Shown piece by piece: positions 20,103-28,586 of a stretch of 64,000 nucleotides of DNA (the stretch's first letter is position 1; each line of letters begins with the position of its first letter). This stretch comes from Halalkalicoccus jeotgali B3 (GTDB lineage Archaea; Halobacteriota; Halobacteria; Halobacteriales; Halalkalicoccaceae). Under the pieces are notes generated by a model that was given only the letters and a program-made list of their open reading frames with translations, made no database searches and was not told the DNA's origin. The stretch lies in assembly GCF_000196895.1 (NCBI RefSeq), contig NC_014297.1, forward strand, positions 2,185,345 through 2,249,344, given 5' to 3'. Position numbers and translations under genes: made by a program.

Positions 20103-21434
20103 CACGGCGGCGGCGGCGTCGACGACATCCGTGCGCGCGAAGACGACGACGTGATCCCCGACCTCGATGCGGGTGTCGCCTCGGGGGATGAGACACTCCC
20201 CCTCGCGGGTGATCGCGCCGATCACGACCGCATCGGGGAGCTCGGCCATCGACTCCTGGAGGGTCCGACCCGCGAGTATGCTCTCGCGGTTGATCTCGAC
20301 CTCAAGGACTTCCGCCCGGTCGTTGTGGATCAACGCGATGTTCTCGGCGCGGCCCTCGTGAGTGAAACGGGTGATCTCCTCGGCGGTGATCTCGCGGGGG
20401 TTGATCGCCGCGTCGACGCCGACCGCCTCGAAGATGTCGACGTAGTCGCCGTGTTCGACGACCGCCACCGCACGCGAGGTGCCCAGTTGCTTCGCCAGAA
20501 GCGAGATGAGCAGGTTCGACTCGTCGTGGGTCAGCGCGCTTATGACCACGTCGGCCTCGTCGATGTGCTCCCGGGTGAGAAACTCCATGTCGGTCGCGTC
20601 GCTCTCCATCACGACGGTGTTTGGCAGCCGTTCGGCGAGGTCGCGCGCCCGGTCGTGGTCGGCCTCGATGAGCCGGGGCGAGAGACCCTGGTCCTCGAGC
20701 AGTCGGGCGACCTGAAAGCCGATCTCGCTGCCACCGACGATGACGATCTCCTCGGCGGATCCCGGGGTCTGCTCGGGCGAGAGTTCGGCTCCAAAGAGCT
20801 GGACGCTCTCGGGGCTGCCGATCACGACGACGTAGTCGCCGGCCTGAAGCACCGTCTCCCCGCGGGTGATCTCGACGGTCTCGCCGCGCAACAGACCCAC
20901 GAAGGTGAGCGAGTCGAAGCGATCCGCCTCCGCGACGGTCTGGCCGGTCACGGAACTGTCCTCGGGAATCTCGAACTCGGCCATCTGGATCGACCCGCCA
21001 GCGAAGGGGTCGGCGTCGCGCGCGGCGGGCAGGCCGACGATGGTGACGATCGCCTGGGCCGACAGCAGGTCCGTACAGACCATGAAGTCCACGCCGAAGG
21101 CCCGGTTCGAGCGGTGCCACGTATCCAACAGGTCGGGTTTCTTCACCCGGGCGATGGTGAAGACCTCGCCCCCGATCTTCGCGGCGTTGCAGGCGACGAT
21201 GTTCGTCTCGTCGTTGTCGGTACTCGCGATGAGCATATCCGCCCGGTCGATCCCCGCCTCCTCGAGGGTCGGCATCGAGGTGCCGTCGCCCTGAATGGCC
21301 AGCACGTCGATCGAGTAGGTCAGGTCGTCGACGCGGTCGCCGTCGATGTCGACGACGACGACCTCGTGGTCGTCCGCGAGGCCGGCCGCGATCGAGGAGC
21401 CGACCTCGCCGGCACCGATGATGATTACGCGCAC
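20097..21434 (-). CDS. trkA: Trk potassium uptake regulatory subunit TrkA
   Basis: The 445-residue cytoplasmic gating subunit is a tandem of two RCK units. Each begins with a Rossmann nucleotide-binding motif: GAGEVGSSIA near residue 7 and VGGSEIGFQVA in the second half. Each ends with an RCK-C domain, the second containing AGRTLQESMAELPDAVVIGAI. It binds NAD(H) or ATP/ADP and controls TrkH. It converges on trkH with a 6-nt overlap of the stop regions. The SRPBCC gene lies 60 bp upstream on the same strand. Confidence 0.93.
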   Translation of the reverse strand: MRVIIIGAGEVGSSIAAGLADDHEVVVVDIDGDRVDDLTYSIDVLAIQGDGTSMPTLEEAGIDRADMLIASTDNDETNIVACNAAKIGGEVFTIARVKKPDLLDTWHRSNRAFGVDFMVCTDLLSAQAIVTIVGLPAARDADPFAGGSIQMAEFEIPEDSSVTGQTVAEADRFDSLTFVGLLRGETVEITRGETVLQAGDYVVVIGSPESVQLFGAELSPEQTPGSAEEIVIVGGSEIGFQVARLLEDQGLSPRLIEADHDRARDLAERLPNTVVMESDATDMEFLTREHIDEADVVISALTHDESNLLISLLAKQLGTSRAVAVVEHGDYVDIFEAVGVDAAINPREITAEEITRFTHEGRAENIALIHNDRAEVLEVEINRESILAGRTLQESMAELPDAVVIGAITREGECLIPRGDTRIEVGDHVVVFARTDVVDAAAAVL

Positions 21435-21494
21435 GAGATCACCGCTACTGTCATTGCTCGCCGGTTTGGGGCCGGCAGGTATGGGTATTTCCCT

Positions 21495-22025
21495 TCAGAC
21501 GGAGTCGGGCGTCCGGTGGACCTCCAGATCCACCTCGCGGGGTTCGCCCTCGAGGTCGGCGACGATCCGCTCGACGATGCGTTCGGCCTCCTCCTCGATC
21601 TTGGGCTTGACCTTCTCGATCACCCACCCAAGCGAGACGAACGTCGGGAGATCGAGCGCGCTCGAACTGGCCGAATCCGGGTCGAACCCGACGTGGAGGT
21701 AGACCCGCGAGGCGGTCCCCTCGCCGTCCGGGGCCTCCTCGGGGACCTCCTCGACACGCCAGTGCCCGCGGGCGTGGATGTCCTTGACCAGTCGCCAGTC
21801 GATCCGTTGGGGCGGGTTCACCTCCGTGACCTCCGAGCGCGCAGTGTAGGAGAGTTTCCACCACTCCAGTTGGAGATCGTACTCGGTGCCGGGCGAGCCG
21901 TCGCCGTGCTGGCGGACCTCGGTGAGGTACTTCGAGTAGTTCGCGTACCGGGGAAAATCGATGAGGAACTCGTAGACCTCCGCTGGCGGCAGATAGACGA
22001 CCGTGCTCAGTTCGACTTCGTCCAC
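21495..22025 (-). CDS. SRPBCC family protein (START-like)
   Basis: This 176-residue protein begins MDEVELSTVVYLPPAEVYEFLIDFPRYA, the start of the polyketide cyclase/START-like SRPBCC fold. It ends with a long amphipathic helix (EEEAERIVERIVADL), which closes the hydrophobic pocket in this family. The ligand is unknown. It is divergent from the flavoprotein gene at 22133 and upstream of trkA on the same strand. Confidence 0.8.
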   Translation of the reverse strand: MDEVELSTVVYLPPAEVYEFLIDFPRYANYSKYLTEVRQHGDGSPGTEYDLQLEWWKLSYTARSEVTEVNPPQRIDWRLVKDIHARGHWRVEEVPEEAPDGEGTASRVYLHVGFDPDSASSSALDLPTFVSLGWVIEKVKPKIEEEAERIVERIVADLEGEPREVDLEVHRTPDSV

Positions 22026-22132
22026 ACCCCCTGTTGGGATGATCCCGCCCTAAGTGTTCGGCTTCTCGGATCGGTGACCGACCCCTCCGGAACGATGGAC
22101 ACCCTTACGAGCAAACGCCGTCGAGTGCGGGC

Positions 22133-22879
22133 ATGGAGACAACCGGGCAGACGGACGCGGACGTACTGATCGTCGGCGGCGGGGTCGCCGGGCTCACGGC
22201 GGGGACCTTCACCGCGCGGGCGGGACTGGAGACGGTGGTCCTCACCGCGGGCGAGTCGATCCTGCGGCGCAACGCCCACCTGGAGAACTATCCCGGATTC
22301 CCCGCGGGCGTCGACTCGCGGCTGTTCGTCGACATGACGCGCACACAGGCCGAGCGCGCCGGCTGTGAGATCCACGAGAGGGAGGTCACGCAGGTCACGC
22401 ACGCCGAGGACGGCGGGGGCTTCGAGGTCGCGACCGCCGGGGGCGCGCTCTTCGAAGCCGATCGGGTGATCGCCGCCTCGTGGTCGGATTCGAGCTACCT
22501 CGAAGCCCTCGACGTCGACCTCGATCGTCGCGGGAGCAAACAGTACGTCGAAACCGACGAGGGCCGCACCGCAGTCGAGGGCCTCTACGCCGCCGGCCGG
22601 ATCGCCCGTCGGTACCACCAGGCCGTGATCGCGGCGGGCCACGGCGCGGAGGTCGCCCTGACGCTGATTCACGACTCCGAGGTGCATTTCTACAACGACT
22701 GGGTCGTCCCCGAGGGCTACTTCACCGACCGCGGCCGGGAGGTCCCGCCGGGCTGTGAGGAGATCGACGCGGAAGAACGCGAGCGCCGGGCGGAGGAGAG
22801 CCGCGAGACCATGCGCGAGTGGTTCGCCGAGCCCCATGACGGGGAGCCGACGCCCCATCCGAGCCTCGCCGAGGAGTGA
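22133..22879 (+). CDS. Thioredoxin-reductase-like FAD protein without redox CxxC
   Basis: The 248-residue protein has an N-terminal FAD-binding GGGVAG (15-20), an NYPGFP segment near residue 62 and the C-terminal FAD motif GLYAAGRI. Bacterial thioredoxin reductases have about 310-320 residues. Here the central NADPH domain is missing, including its GxGxxA motif, and no CxxC pair is present. The last 50 residues are acidic and Arg/Glu-rich. The reading frame is intact, so this looks like a reduced family rather than a broken gene. Function is unknown. Confidence 0.75.
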   Translation: METTGQTDADVLIVGGGVAGLTAGTFTARAGLETVVLTAGESILRRNAHLENYPGFPAGVDSRLFVDMTRTQAERAGCEIHEREVTQVTHAEDGGGFEVATAGGALFEADRVIAASWSDSSYLEALDVDLDRRGSKQYVETDEGRTAVEGLYAAGRIARRYHQAVIAAGHGAEVALTLIHDSEVHFYNDWVVPEGYFTDRGREVPPGCEEIDAEERERRAEESRETMREWFAEPHDGEPTPHPSLAEE

Positions 22880-22881
22880 TC

Positions 22882-24039
22882 TCAGGGGAGCGTCTCACAG
22901 ACCACGCCGTCGTTGTCGGCGTCGAGACGATGGGGATCGCTCGTGTCCTCGTCGTAGACTCCTTGGGCTTCCTCTTGGGTGTCGAAATCAGAACAGTCGA
23001 GGTCGCCGGTATCGCCAGTGGGCGGGCTCTCGGTCCCACCTCCGTCGTCCGCGGGCGGTTCCTCGGTGGATCCCTCGAAGCCCCACAGGCCGACACCCTC
23101 GCTCCGGGCCTCGGCTTCGGCGTTCTCGTACTCGGGTCGCTCGGAGAACTGCGAGTCGTACATCCGGGCCAGTCCCTCGTCGATCAGCGCGCGGTTGAAC
23201 GACTCCCCGTCCATGTAGACGTAAACGAGGAGTCGGCCGTAAGAGCCACGCCGGTCGGCCTCGGGATCGATCGCGATGCGGAATTCCTCCCCGTCGAGTT
23301 CCTCGGTAGCGTACGCCGTCGCCCGGTCGCCCCAGTCGGCGAGCCAGTCCGCCCCGTCCGTGTTGTCGGGGATCCCCTCGAACTCCTCGGGATCGCTCTG
23401 ACCGTAGGTTTCGGGGGTGTCGACTCCGAGCAGCCGGACGGTGTCGGTCTCGCCGTTCGGGAAGGTGACCTCCATCGTATCGCCGTCGATCACCCGATCG
23501 ATCGTGACGGTCCACTCGGTGCCGTCGGCCGGCCCGCGTGCGGACGCCGACCCGTCGGTCTCGTCGGCGGTCCCGTCCTCGGAACTCACCGAGTCGGCGC
23601 TGTCGTCCTCGGCGTCGGCGTCCGAGGACCCGCCCGCCGAGTCAGTCGGCTCGTTCGACGGGTCGCTACCCGCATCGTCCTCCTCGGCCGACGCGTCTAC
23701 CCCGTTCGAGTCGTTCCCGTCGCTGGTGCTGTCGCCGTCGTTCCCGTCGGATCCCTCAGACTCGCCGGACGTATCGGGGGGTGACTCGCCCGAATCCGAG
23801 GGCTCCGAATCGCCCGATTGGTCCGGCGAGTCAGTGCTCCCACCGGAGTCCGTTGTATCGTCGCTGGTCCCATCCTCGCCGCTCTCGACGTCGGTTTCCG
23901 GGGAATCGCCACCCTCGCTCTCGACCGGGTCGCCGTCGCCGGACCCGGGGTCGTCGGTTCCGACGCCGGCACAGCCGGCGAGCGCGACGAGGAAACAGAG
24001 GAGGGCGATGCCGCAGAGTCGACGCGAACGTCCGCTCAT
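22882..24039 (-). CDS. Secreted nuclease lipoprotein (SNase domain plus Excalibur)
   Basis: The 385-residue protein has a signal peptide with lipobox LAGC (Cys23), so it is probably lipid-anchored outside the cell. A disordered Ser/Asp/Glu/Gly linker covers about residues 24-170. The staphylococcal nuclease-like domain follows, with [19 protein letters not shown] and [10 protein letters not shown]. The C-terminus has an Excalibur calcium-binding signature (DLDCSDF and [10 protein letters not shown]). ATG 24039 is chosen over 24060 because an AT-rich TATA-like stretch lies about 25 nt upstream. It converges on the flavoprotein with a 2-bp gap. Confidence 0.87.
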   Translation of the reverse strand: MSGRSRRLCGIALLCFLVALAGCAGVGTDDPGSGDGDPVESEGGDSPETDVESGEDGTSDDTTDSGGSTDSPDQSGDSEPSDSGESPPDTSGESEGSDGNDGDSTSDGNDSNGVDASAEEDDAGSDPSNEPTDSAGGSSDADAEDDSADSVSSEDGTADETDGSASARGPADGTEWTVTIDRVIDGDTMEVTFPNGETDTVRLLGVDTPETYGQSDPEEFEGIPDNTDGADWLADWGDRATAYATEELDGEEFRIAIDPEADRRGSYGRLLVYVYMDGESFNRALIDEGLARMYDSQFSERPEYENAEAEARSEGVGLWGFEGSTEEPPADDGGGTESPPTGDTGDLDCSDFDTQEEAQGVYDEDTSDPHRLDADNDGVVCETLP

Positions 24040-24167
24040 GCTCGTACCTCGTCGATCCATTATGTATGTGTTCGGACTGGTGCGGTTTGACTAGATGATT
24101 CGGCCGTCGAGGCGCGAGGGCTCCGGAGCGACTACGTTTAACCCCCCGGATCGAGAAGGGTGGGTAG

Positions 24168-25379
24168 ATGCTCTCGGGAGTGAACGTCGCGCTCGGAATC
24201 ACGGGGTCGATCGCCGCGGTCAAGACGGTCGAAATCGCCCACGAACTGCGCCGGCGCGGTGCGAACGTCAGGGGGGTGATGAGCCCGAGCGCGCGGGGGA
24301 TCGTCCACCCCTGGAGCGTCGCGTTCGCCACCGACAACGAGGTCGTCACGGAGATCACGGGGCGGGTCGAACACGTCGACCTCTGTGGCCGGGAGGGGTG
24401 GGCCGACGTGCTGTTGATCGCGCCCGCGACGGCCAACACCGTCGGCAAGATCGCGAGCGCGATCGACGACACGCCCGTCACGACGTGTGCGACGACCGCG
24501 CTGGGCGCGGACCTGCCGGTCGTGATCGCCCCCGCGATGCACGAGCCGATGTACGACCACCCCGGCGTGCTCGAGGCCATCGAGCGCGTCGAGGGCTGGG
24601 GCGTCGGGTTCGTCTCCCCCCGTATCGAGGAGGGGAAAGCGAAGATCGCGACCGCCGACGCCATCGCGCTGGCGACCGCCCGCGCGGCGACACCCTCGGC
24701 GCTGTCGGGCGAGCGGATCGTCGTCACGGCGGGTGCGACCGCCGAGTCGATCGATCCGGTGCGGGTGTTGACCAACCGCTCGTCGGGCAAGACCGGGCGG
24801 GCGGTCGCGCGGGCCTGCTACGTCGCCGGCGCCGAGGTGACGCTGATCCACGCGCTCGTCGGTCCGCACCCGCTGACCGCGGGCGAGGAGGCGGATCCGG
24901 CGACCTACGCCGCGGTCGAACGCGTCGAGAGCAGCGCCGAACTCTCGGCGGCGGCTCTCGAAGCGGCCGCCGGGGCCGACGCGTACGTCTCGGTCGCGGC
25001 GATCAGCGACTACACCGTCGAACCCGAGGCCGAGAAGATCCGCTCGGGACAGGACCTCTCGCTCGACCTGCTGCCGAGCCCGAAGGTGGTCGATGCCGTC
25101 CGGGAGGAACACCCCGACTTGCCGATCGTCGGGTTCAAGACCGAGACGAGCGGCGACGACGGGGCGATGGTCGAGGCCGCCCGCGCGATCGCCGACCGGG
25201 TGGGGATGAGTTTCGTCGTCGCAAACGACGCGAGCGTGATGGGCGAAGAGGAGACCCGCACCCTGTTCGTCGACGGGGACGTCACGGAGCGCCGGGGGTC
25301 GAAAGCGGAGATCGGCGCGGCGGTCGCGGCGGAACTCGGGGTCCGCATCGCGGACGGGGTCGCCCGGGGCGAAGAATAA
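24168..25379 (+). CDS. coaBC: Bifunctional phosphopantothenoylcysteine decarboxylase / phosphopantothenate-cysteine ligase
   Basis: The 403-residue enzyme catalyses two consecutive steps of coenzyme A synthesis. The N-terminal flavoprotein CoaC half has GITGSIAAVK, the substrate segment PAMHEPMYDHP and SPRIEEGKAKIA. The CoaB half begins at about residue 180 with VVTAGATAESIDPVR, then LTNRSSGKTGRAVA and the GFKTET segment. The TATA-like CGTTTAAC at about 24134-24141 supports ATG 24168. It lies about 90 bp upstream of the Mrp operon. Confidence 0.95.
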   Translation: MLSGVNVALGITGSIAAVKTVEIAHELRRRGANVRGVMSPSARGIVHPWSVAFATDNEVVTEITGRVEHVDLCGREGWADVLLIAPATANTVGKIASAIDDTPVTTCATTALGADLPVVIAPAMHEPMYDHPGVLEAIERVEGWGVGFVSPRIEEGKAKIATADAIALATARAATPSALSGERIVVTAGATAESIDPVRVLTNRSSGKTGRAVARACYVAGAEVTLIHALVGPHPLTAGEEADPATYAAVERVESSAELSAAALEAAAGADAYVSVAAISDYTVEPEAEKIRSGQDLSLDLLPSPKVVDAVREEHPDLPIVGFKTETSGDDGAMVEAARAIADRVGMSFVVANDASVMGEEETRTLFVDGDVTERRGSKAEIGAAVAAELGVRIADGVARGEE

Positions 25380-25469
25380 CGAAATCGTTTTCCTATGAGT
25401 CGCGTTTGATTCCAGTAGTATGGGCCCCAGCTATGAGTAGGGACAACTCACCACCGGGAGGGGTCGTTC

Positions 25470-26501
25470 GTGGCGACTGAACGGGTCCTCGTGCCGGTCG
25501 AGCGGTCCGTGACGCTCAGACGGACCGTCGGCTACGCTACCGAGTCCGCCCGCGCGGCCGAGGGGAGCGTCGAGATCCACTTCGTCGCCGCGGTGACCGA
25601 CGACGAGCGGACGCCGGGTGGGCGCGAGTCGGTCGAGGCGGCCCAGTCGCTGCTGGATCGCGTTCGCGCCTGGGCCGACGAGGACCTCGGGGAGGGTTCG
25701 GTGACCGTCGAGACGGCCGTCGTCGGGGCCGATCGCTACCTGTTCGGCCCGCGCGATTACGCCGATTGCCTCGCCGAGTACGCCCGGGAAAACGACATCG
25801 ACCGCGTGCTGATCGACCCGGAGTACCGCCCCGGAGCCAGCGCGCCGATGCTTCGGCCCATCGAACACCGCCTCGCCGAACGCGGCATCGAGTTCAAGGA
25901 GGCCCCCGTCGAGCCCAAGACGCGCCGGGGACGGCTCGTCACGGCCGGCGGCGCGAGCCGGTTTTTCACGCTGTTCGCGGTGGCGTTCGGGTTCTATCTC
26001 GTCCTCGGGGACCCGACCTACTGGTTCGACCTCGCGACGGGGGCGGTCGCGGGGCTGATCGTCGCGGTCACCCTCGATCACGTGACGTTCTCGTCCCCGC
26101 CGTCGATCCGCCGGACGCCGGTTCGGGTGGCGCGATTCCTCGTCTACGTCCCGTATCTCCTCTTCGAGATCGTCAAGGCCAACGTCGCCGTCTCGCTGGT
26201 CATCCTGCGGCCGTCGATGCCGATCCAGCCCCAGATGACCCGCGTTCGGTCGGCCGTCCGGGACGGCCTCCCGCTGACGACGCTTGCAAACAGCATCACG
26301 CTCACGCCGGGGACGCTGACGGTTCGGGCGAACGACCGGAACCTCCTCGTCCACACGCTGATCACGGACGCCCGCGAGGACCTCTTCGACGGCGGGCTCG
26401 AACGCGCGGTGCGGTTCGTCTTCTACGGGCGAAACGCCGCCGGGATCGCCAGCCCCGAGGAGCGCGGCGACACCGAGATCCTCGGAGGTGAGGAGTCGTG
26501 A
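25470..26501 (+). CDS. mnhE: Mrp antiporter subunit E fused to an N-terminal UspA-like domain
   Basis: The 343-residue protein has two parts. Residues 1-150 resemble a universal stress protein (RVLVPVERSVTLRRTVGYATE), although a full ATP-binding GxxG motif is not clear. Residues 160-320 are MnhE, with hydrophobic helices and the family segments VPYLLFEIVKANVAVS and TLTPGTLTV. Bacterial MnhE is about 160 residues. The GTG start is supported by a GGAGG about 8 nt upstream. It is the first gene of the Mrp operon, and mnhF overlaps its end by 4 nt. Confidence 0.9.
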   Translation: MATERVLVPVERSVTLRRTVGYATESARAAEGSVEIHFVAAVTDDERTPGGRESVEAAQSLLDRVRAWADEDLGEGSVTVETAVVGADRYLFGPRDYADCLAEYARENDIDRVLIDPEYRPGASAPMLRPIEHRLAERGIEFKEAPVEPKTRRGRLVTAGGASRFFTLFAVAFGFYLVLGDPTYWFDLATGAVAGLIVAVTLDHVTFSSPPSIRRTPVRVARFLVYVPYLLFEIVKANVAVSLVILRPSMPIQPQMTRVRSAVRDGLPLTTLANSITLTPGTLTVRANDRNLLVHTLITDAREDLFDGGLERAVRFVFYGRNAAGIASPEERGDTEILGGEES

Positions 26502-26773
26502 GCCTTCTTTCTGACGTCTTCATATGGGGAGCCGTCGCGTTCGTCGTGCTCGCGATCGCGATGCTCTATCGTGCGGTCAAGGGGCCGACGATGCAGGACC
26601 GGGTCCTCGCGGTCAACGTTCTGGGGACCAACACCGTGGTGATCCTCGCGTTGCTCGCGGTCGGGCTCGACGAGTCGTGGTTCCTCGACATCGCGCTGGT
26701 GTACGCGCTGCTCAACTTCCTGATGTCGATCGCCATCTCGAAGTTCACCGTCGAACGCGGGGGGATCATATGA
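26498..26773 (+). CDS. mnhF: Mrp antiporter subunit F
   Basis: This 91-residue protein has three membrane segments and the MnhF-type core LYRAVKGPTMQDRVLAVNVLGTN. It starts at GTG 26498, which overlaps the mnhE stop (GTGA), with a GGAGGTGAGG-type ribosome binding site upstream. It is a small structural subunit of the Na+/H+ antiporter. Confidence 0.92.
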   Translation: MSLLSDVFIWGAVAFVVLAIAMLYRAVKGPTMQDRVLAVNVLGTNTVVILALLAVGLDESWFLDIALVYALLNFLMSIAISKFTVERGGII

Positions 26774-27084
26774 TCGAGACCCTTCGGGTGGCGCTGATCG
26801 TCGCGCTCGTCGTCGGCGGCGTCTTCTTCACGCTCGTCTCGACGGTGGGCGTGCTTCGCCTGCCGGACGTCTACGCGCGGGCCCACACCGCCTCCCAGAC
26901 CGACACGTTGGGGGCCGGACTGGCGCTCGCGGGGGTCGCGCTCGGACTGGGCTGGCGCGCGGAGACGGTCTTTACCGTCCTGCTGTTGGTCTTCATCTTC
27001 ATTACGAACCCGACGGCGGCCCACGCCATCGCGCGGGCGGCCTACGAGTCGGGGGTCGAACCCTGGCGGGAGGACGAGCCATGA
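26770..27084 (+). CDS. mnhG: Mrp antiporter subunit G
   Basis: This 104-residue MnhG has three membrane segments and the family signature VGVLRLPDVYARAHTASQTDTLGA. The ATG overlaps the mnhF stop (ATGA at 26770-26773), and its own stop overlaps the next gene in the same way. The reading frame is open upstream, but ATG 26770 is the real start by overlap and homology. Confidence 0.93.
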   Translation: MIETLRVALIVALVVGGVFFTLVSTVGVLRLPDVYARAHTASQTDTLGAGLALAGVALGLGWRAETVFTVLLLVFIFITNPTAAHAIARAAYESGVEPWREDEP

Positions 27085-27623
27085 TCACGCCCATCGTTGC
27101 GACGCTGCTCGTGTTCGTGCTGGTGACGGCACTAGCGACGGCGCTGTTCCGGGACGTGCTCTCGGCGATCATCGTCTTTGCGGCCTACAGTCTGGGGATG
27201 GCGCTGGTCTACACCTACCTGCTCGCGCCCGACGTGGCGCTGACGGAGGCGGCCATCGGCGCGGGCGTGACGACGATCCTCCTGCTGTTGACGATCGCCA
27301 AAACGGTGCGCCCACCGACGGACGCGCTGTTCGAGTCGATCCACGTCCCCGGTGCGATCACGATGGGGGCGTTCGCGCTCGTTTTGGGGGCGGCGGTCCT
27401 GCCCGCGATGCCCGCGATCGGCGCCGAGAGCGCGCCCGTCTGGTCGAACCCCGAGGTGACCCAGTACTACCTCGAAAACACCTACGCCGAGACCGGCGTC
27501 CAGAACACCGTCGCGGCGGTGCTGGCCGCCTACCGGGGGTTCGACACCTTCGGTGAGGCGGTCGTCGTCTTCGGGGCCGCCGTTGCCGTGTTGCTCGTCC
27601 TCGATCGGGAGGTGTTCGCATGA
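27081..27623 (+). CDS. DUF4040 (MbhD/MrpA C-terminal-like) antiporter subunit
   Basis: The 180-residue protein has about five membrane segments. The N-terminal 100 residues match DUF4040 (the MbhD-like part of MrpA/MrpB), with APDVALTEAAIGAG and TTILLLLTIAKTVR. The C-terminal part with NTVAAVLAAYRGFDTFGE resembles MbhE. In bacteria these segments are the C-terminus of the large MrpA; here they are a separate protein. ATGA overlap with mnhG. Confidence 0.85.
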   Translation: MITPIVATLLVFVLVTALATALFRDVLSAIIVFAAYSLGMALVYTYLLAPDVALTEAAIGAGVTTILLLLTIAKTVRPPTDALFESIHVPGAITMGAFALVLGAAVLPAMPAIGAESAPVWSNPEVTQYYLENTYAETGVQNTVAAVLAAYRGFDTFGEAVVVFGAAVAVLLVLDREVFA

Positions 27624-27703
27624 ACGAACTCACAAACGTCGTCCACACCTCGTTGGGCCTCGTTGGCGCTTGCGAGAGCGGCGACTGGGGGTGGTCGCCG
27701 TGA
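27620..27703 (+). other. 27-codon open frame bridging DUF4040 gene and mnhB
   Basis: ATG 27620 overlaps the upstream stop (ATGA), and its own TGA (27701-27703) overlaps the mnhB GTG start (GTGA). The peptide is hydrophobic to neutral and matches no family that I recognise. It fills the only gap in an otherwise overlapped operon, so translation may pass through it to mnhB. Expression is unproven. Confidence 0.35.
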
Positions 27704-28215
27704 GCGCGGACGGTCTGAACGACGATTCGTACGTCGAGAGTCAGGTAATCATGACGACCGTAAAAGTCGTCGCGCCGTTCGTCCTGACCTACGGCCTCTT
27801 CATCACGTTCCACGGGGCCGACGCGCCCGGCGGGGGCTTTCAGGGCGGGGCGATCATCGGGACGGTGATCCTCATGATCGCCTTCGCATTCGGGATCGAA
27901 CCCACCCGCGAGTGGCTCAGCAACGCCGCGGTCGTCGGGTTGATCGCCGGTGGCGTCCTCGCGTTCGGGACGATCGGACTCGTGTCGATGGCCCGGGGTG
28001 GGGCCTTCCTCCAGTACGACCTGCTGCCGATCCACCACCCCGTCCGGTACGGCATCGAGAGCGTCGAGATCCTCGGGATCGCCGCGATCGTCTCGGGCAC
28101 CGTGATCGGGCTGTTTTTCGTCACGGCCGCGGGCTTTACCGCCGAGACCCTCGCGCGACCCGAGCGCTCGCAGGCGGACCGACCGCGCGGGCCCGAGACG
28201 GGGGGTGAGGAGTGA
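27700..28215 (+). CDS. mnhB: Mrp antiporter subunit B
   Basis: This 171-residue MnhB has four membrane segments and the family motifs FITFHGADAPGGGFQGGAI and PIHHPVRYGIE. GTG 27700 is the likely start: it gives the short acidic N-terminus VSADGLNDDSYVESQVIM seen in the family. The open frame extends upstream but only with Arg-rich sequence. MnhC follows with a 1-nt overlap. Confidence 0.9.
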   Translation: MSADGLNDDSYVESQVIMTTVKVVAPFVLTYGLFITFHGADAPGGGFQGGAIIGTVILMIAFAFGIEPTREWLSNAAVVGLIAGGVLAFGTIGLVSMARGGAFLQYDLLPIHHPVRYGIESVEILGIAAIVSGTVIGLFFVTAAGFTAETLARPERSQADRPRGPETGGEE

Positions 28216-28586
28216 TGCTCGAACTGCTCGCCACCCGCTATGCCTACGTCGTGTTCATCGTCCTGCTGTCGGTGGGGCTGTACATGGTAATCGCGAGTCA
28301 GAACCTCGTCAAGAAGGTCATCGGGGTCAACCTCTTTCAGACCGCGATCTTCCTGTTTTTCGTCGCCGCGGCCTACATCGAGGGCGGCTCCGCGCCGGTG
28401 GTGCCCAAGGACCCGGCGGGCCCGACCGCGGTACTGGTCAGCCCGCTGCCCCACGTGATCGTCCTGACGGCCATCGTCGTCGGGATCGCACTCACAGCGG
28501 TGGGGCTCGCGCTGATCATCCGGATCTACACCGAGTACGGCACGCTCCGCGAGGACGTCCTCCGGGAGGTGCGTGCGGATGATTGA
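28215..28586 (+). CDS. mnhC: Mrp antiporter subunit C (NuoK-like)
   Basis: This 123-residue homologue of complex I NuoK has three membrane segments and the family core LVKKVIGVNLFQTAIFLFFV, followed by LPHVIVLTAIVVGIALTAVGLAL. ATG 28215 overlaps the mnhB stop by 1 nt; GTG 28212 is also in frame. The next gene overlaps its end by 8 nt. Confidence 0.93.
   Translation: MLELLATRYAYVVFIVLLSVGLYMVIASQNLVKKVIGVNLFQTAIFLFFVAAAYIEGGSAPVVPKDPAGPTAVLVSPLPHVIVLTAIVVGIALTAVGLALIIRIYTEYGTLREDVLREVRADD

Noticed and set aside
20151-22169. 672-codon plus-strand open frame opposite trkA and the SRPBCC gene
   Set aside because: It is antisense to recognised genes. Long antisense frames are common in GC-rich haloarchaeal DNA, and no conserved motif is seen.
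22133-22879. Thioredoxin-reductase-like gene as a frameshifted pseudogene
   Set aside because: Frame is intact from ATG to stop, with both FAD motifs. The missing part is an internal domain, and no remnant of it is found nearby.
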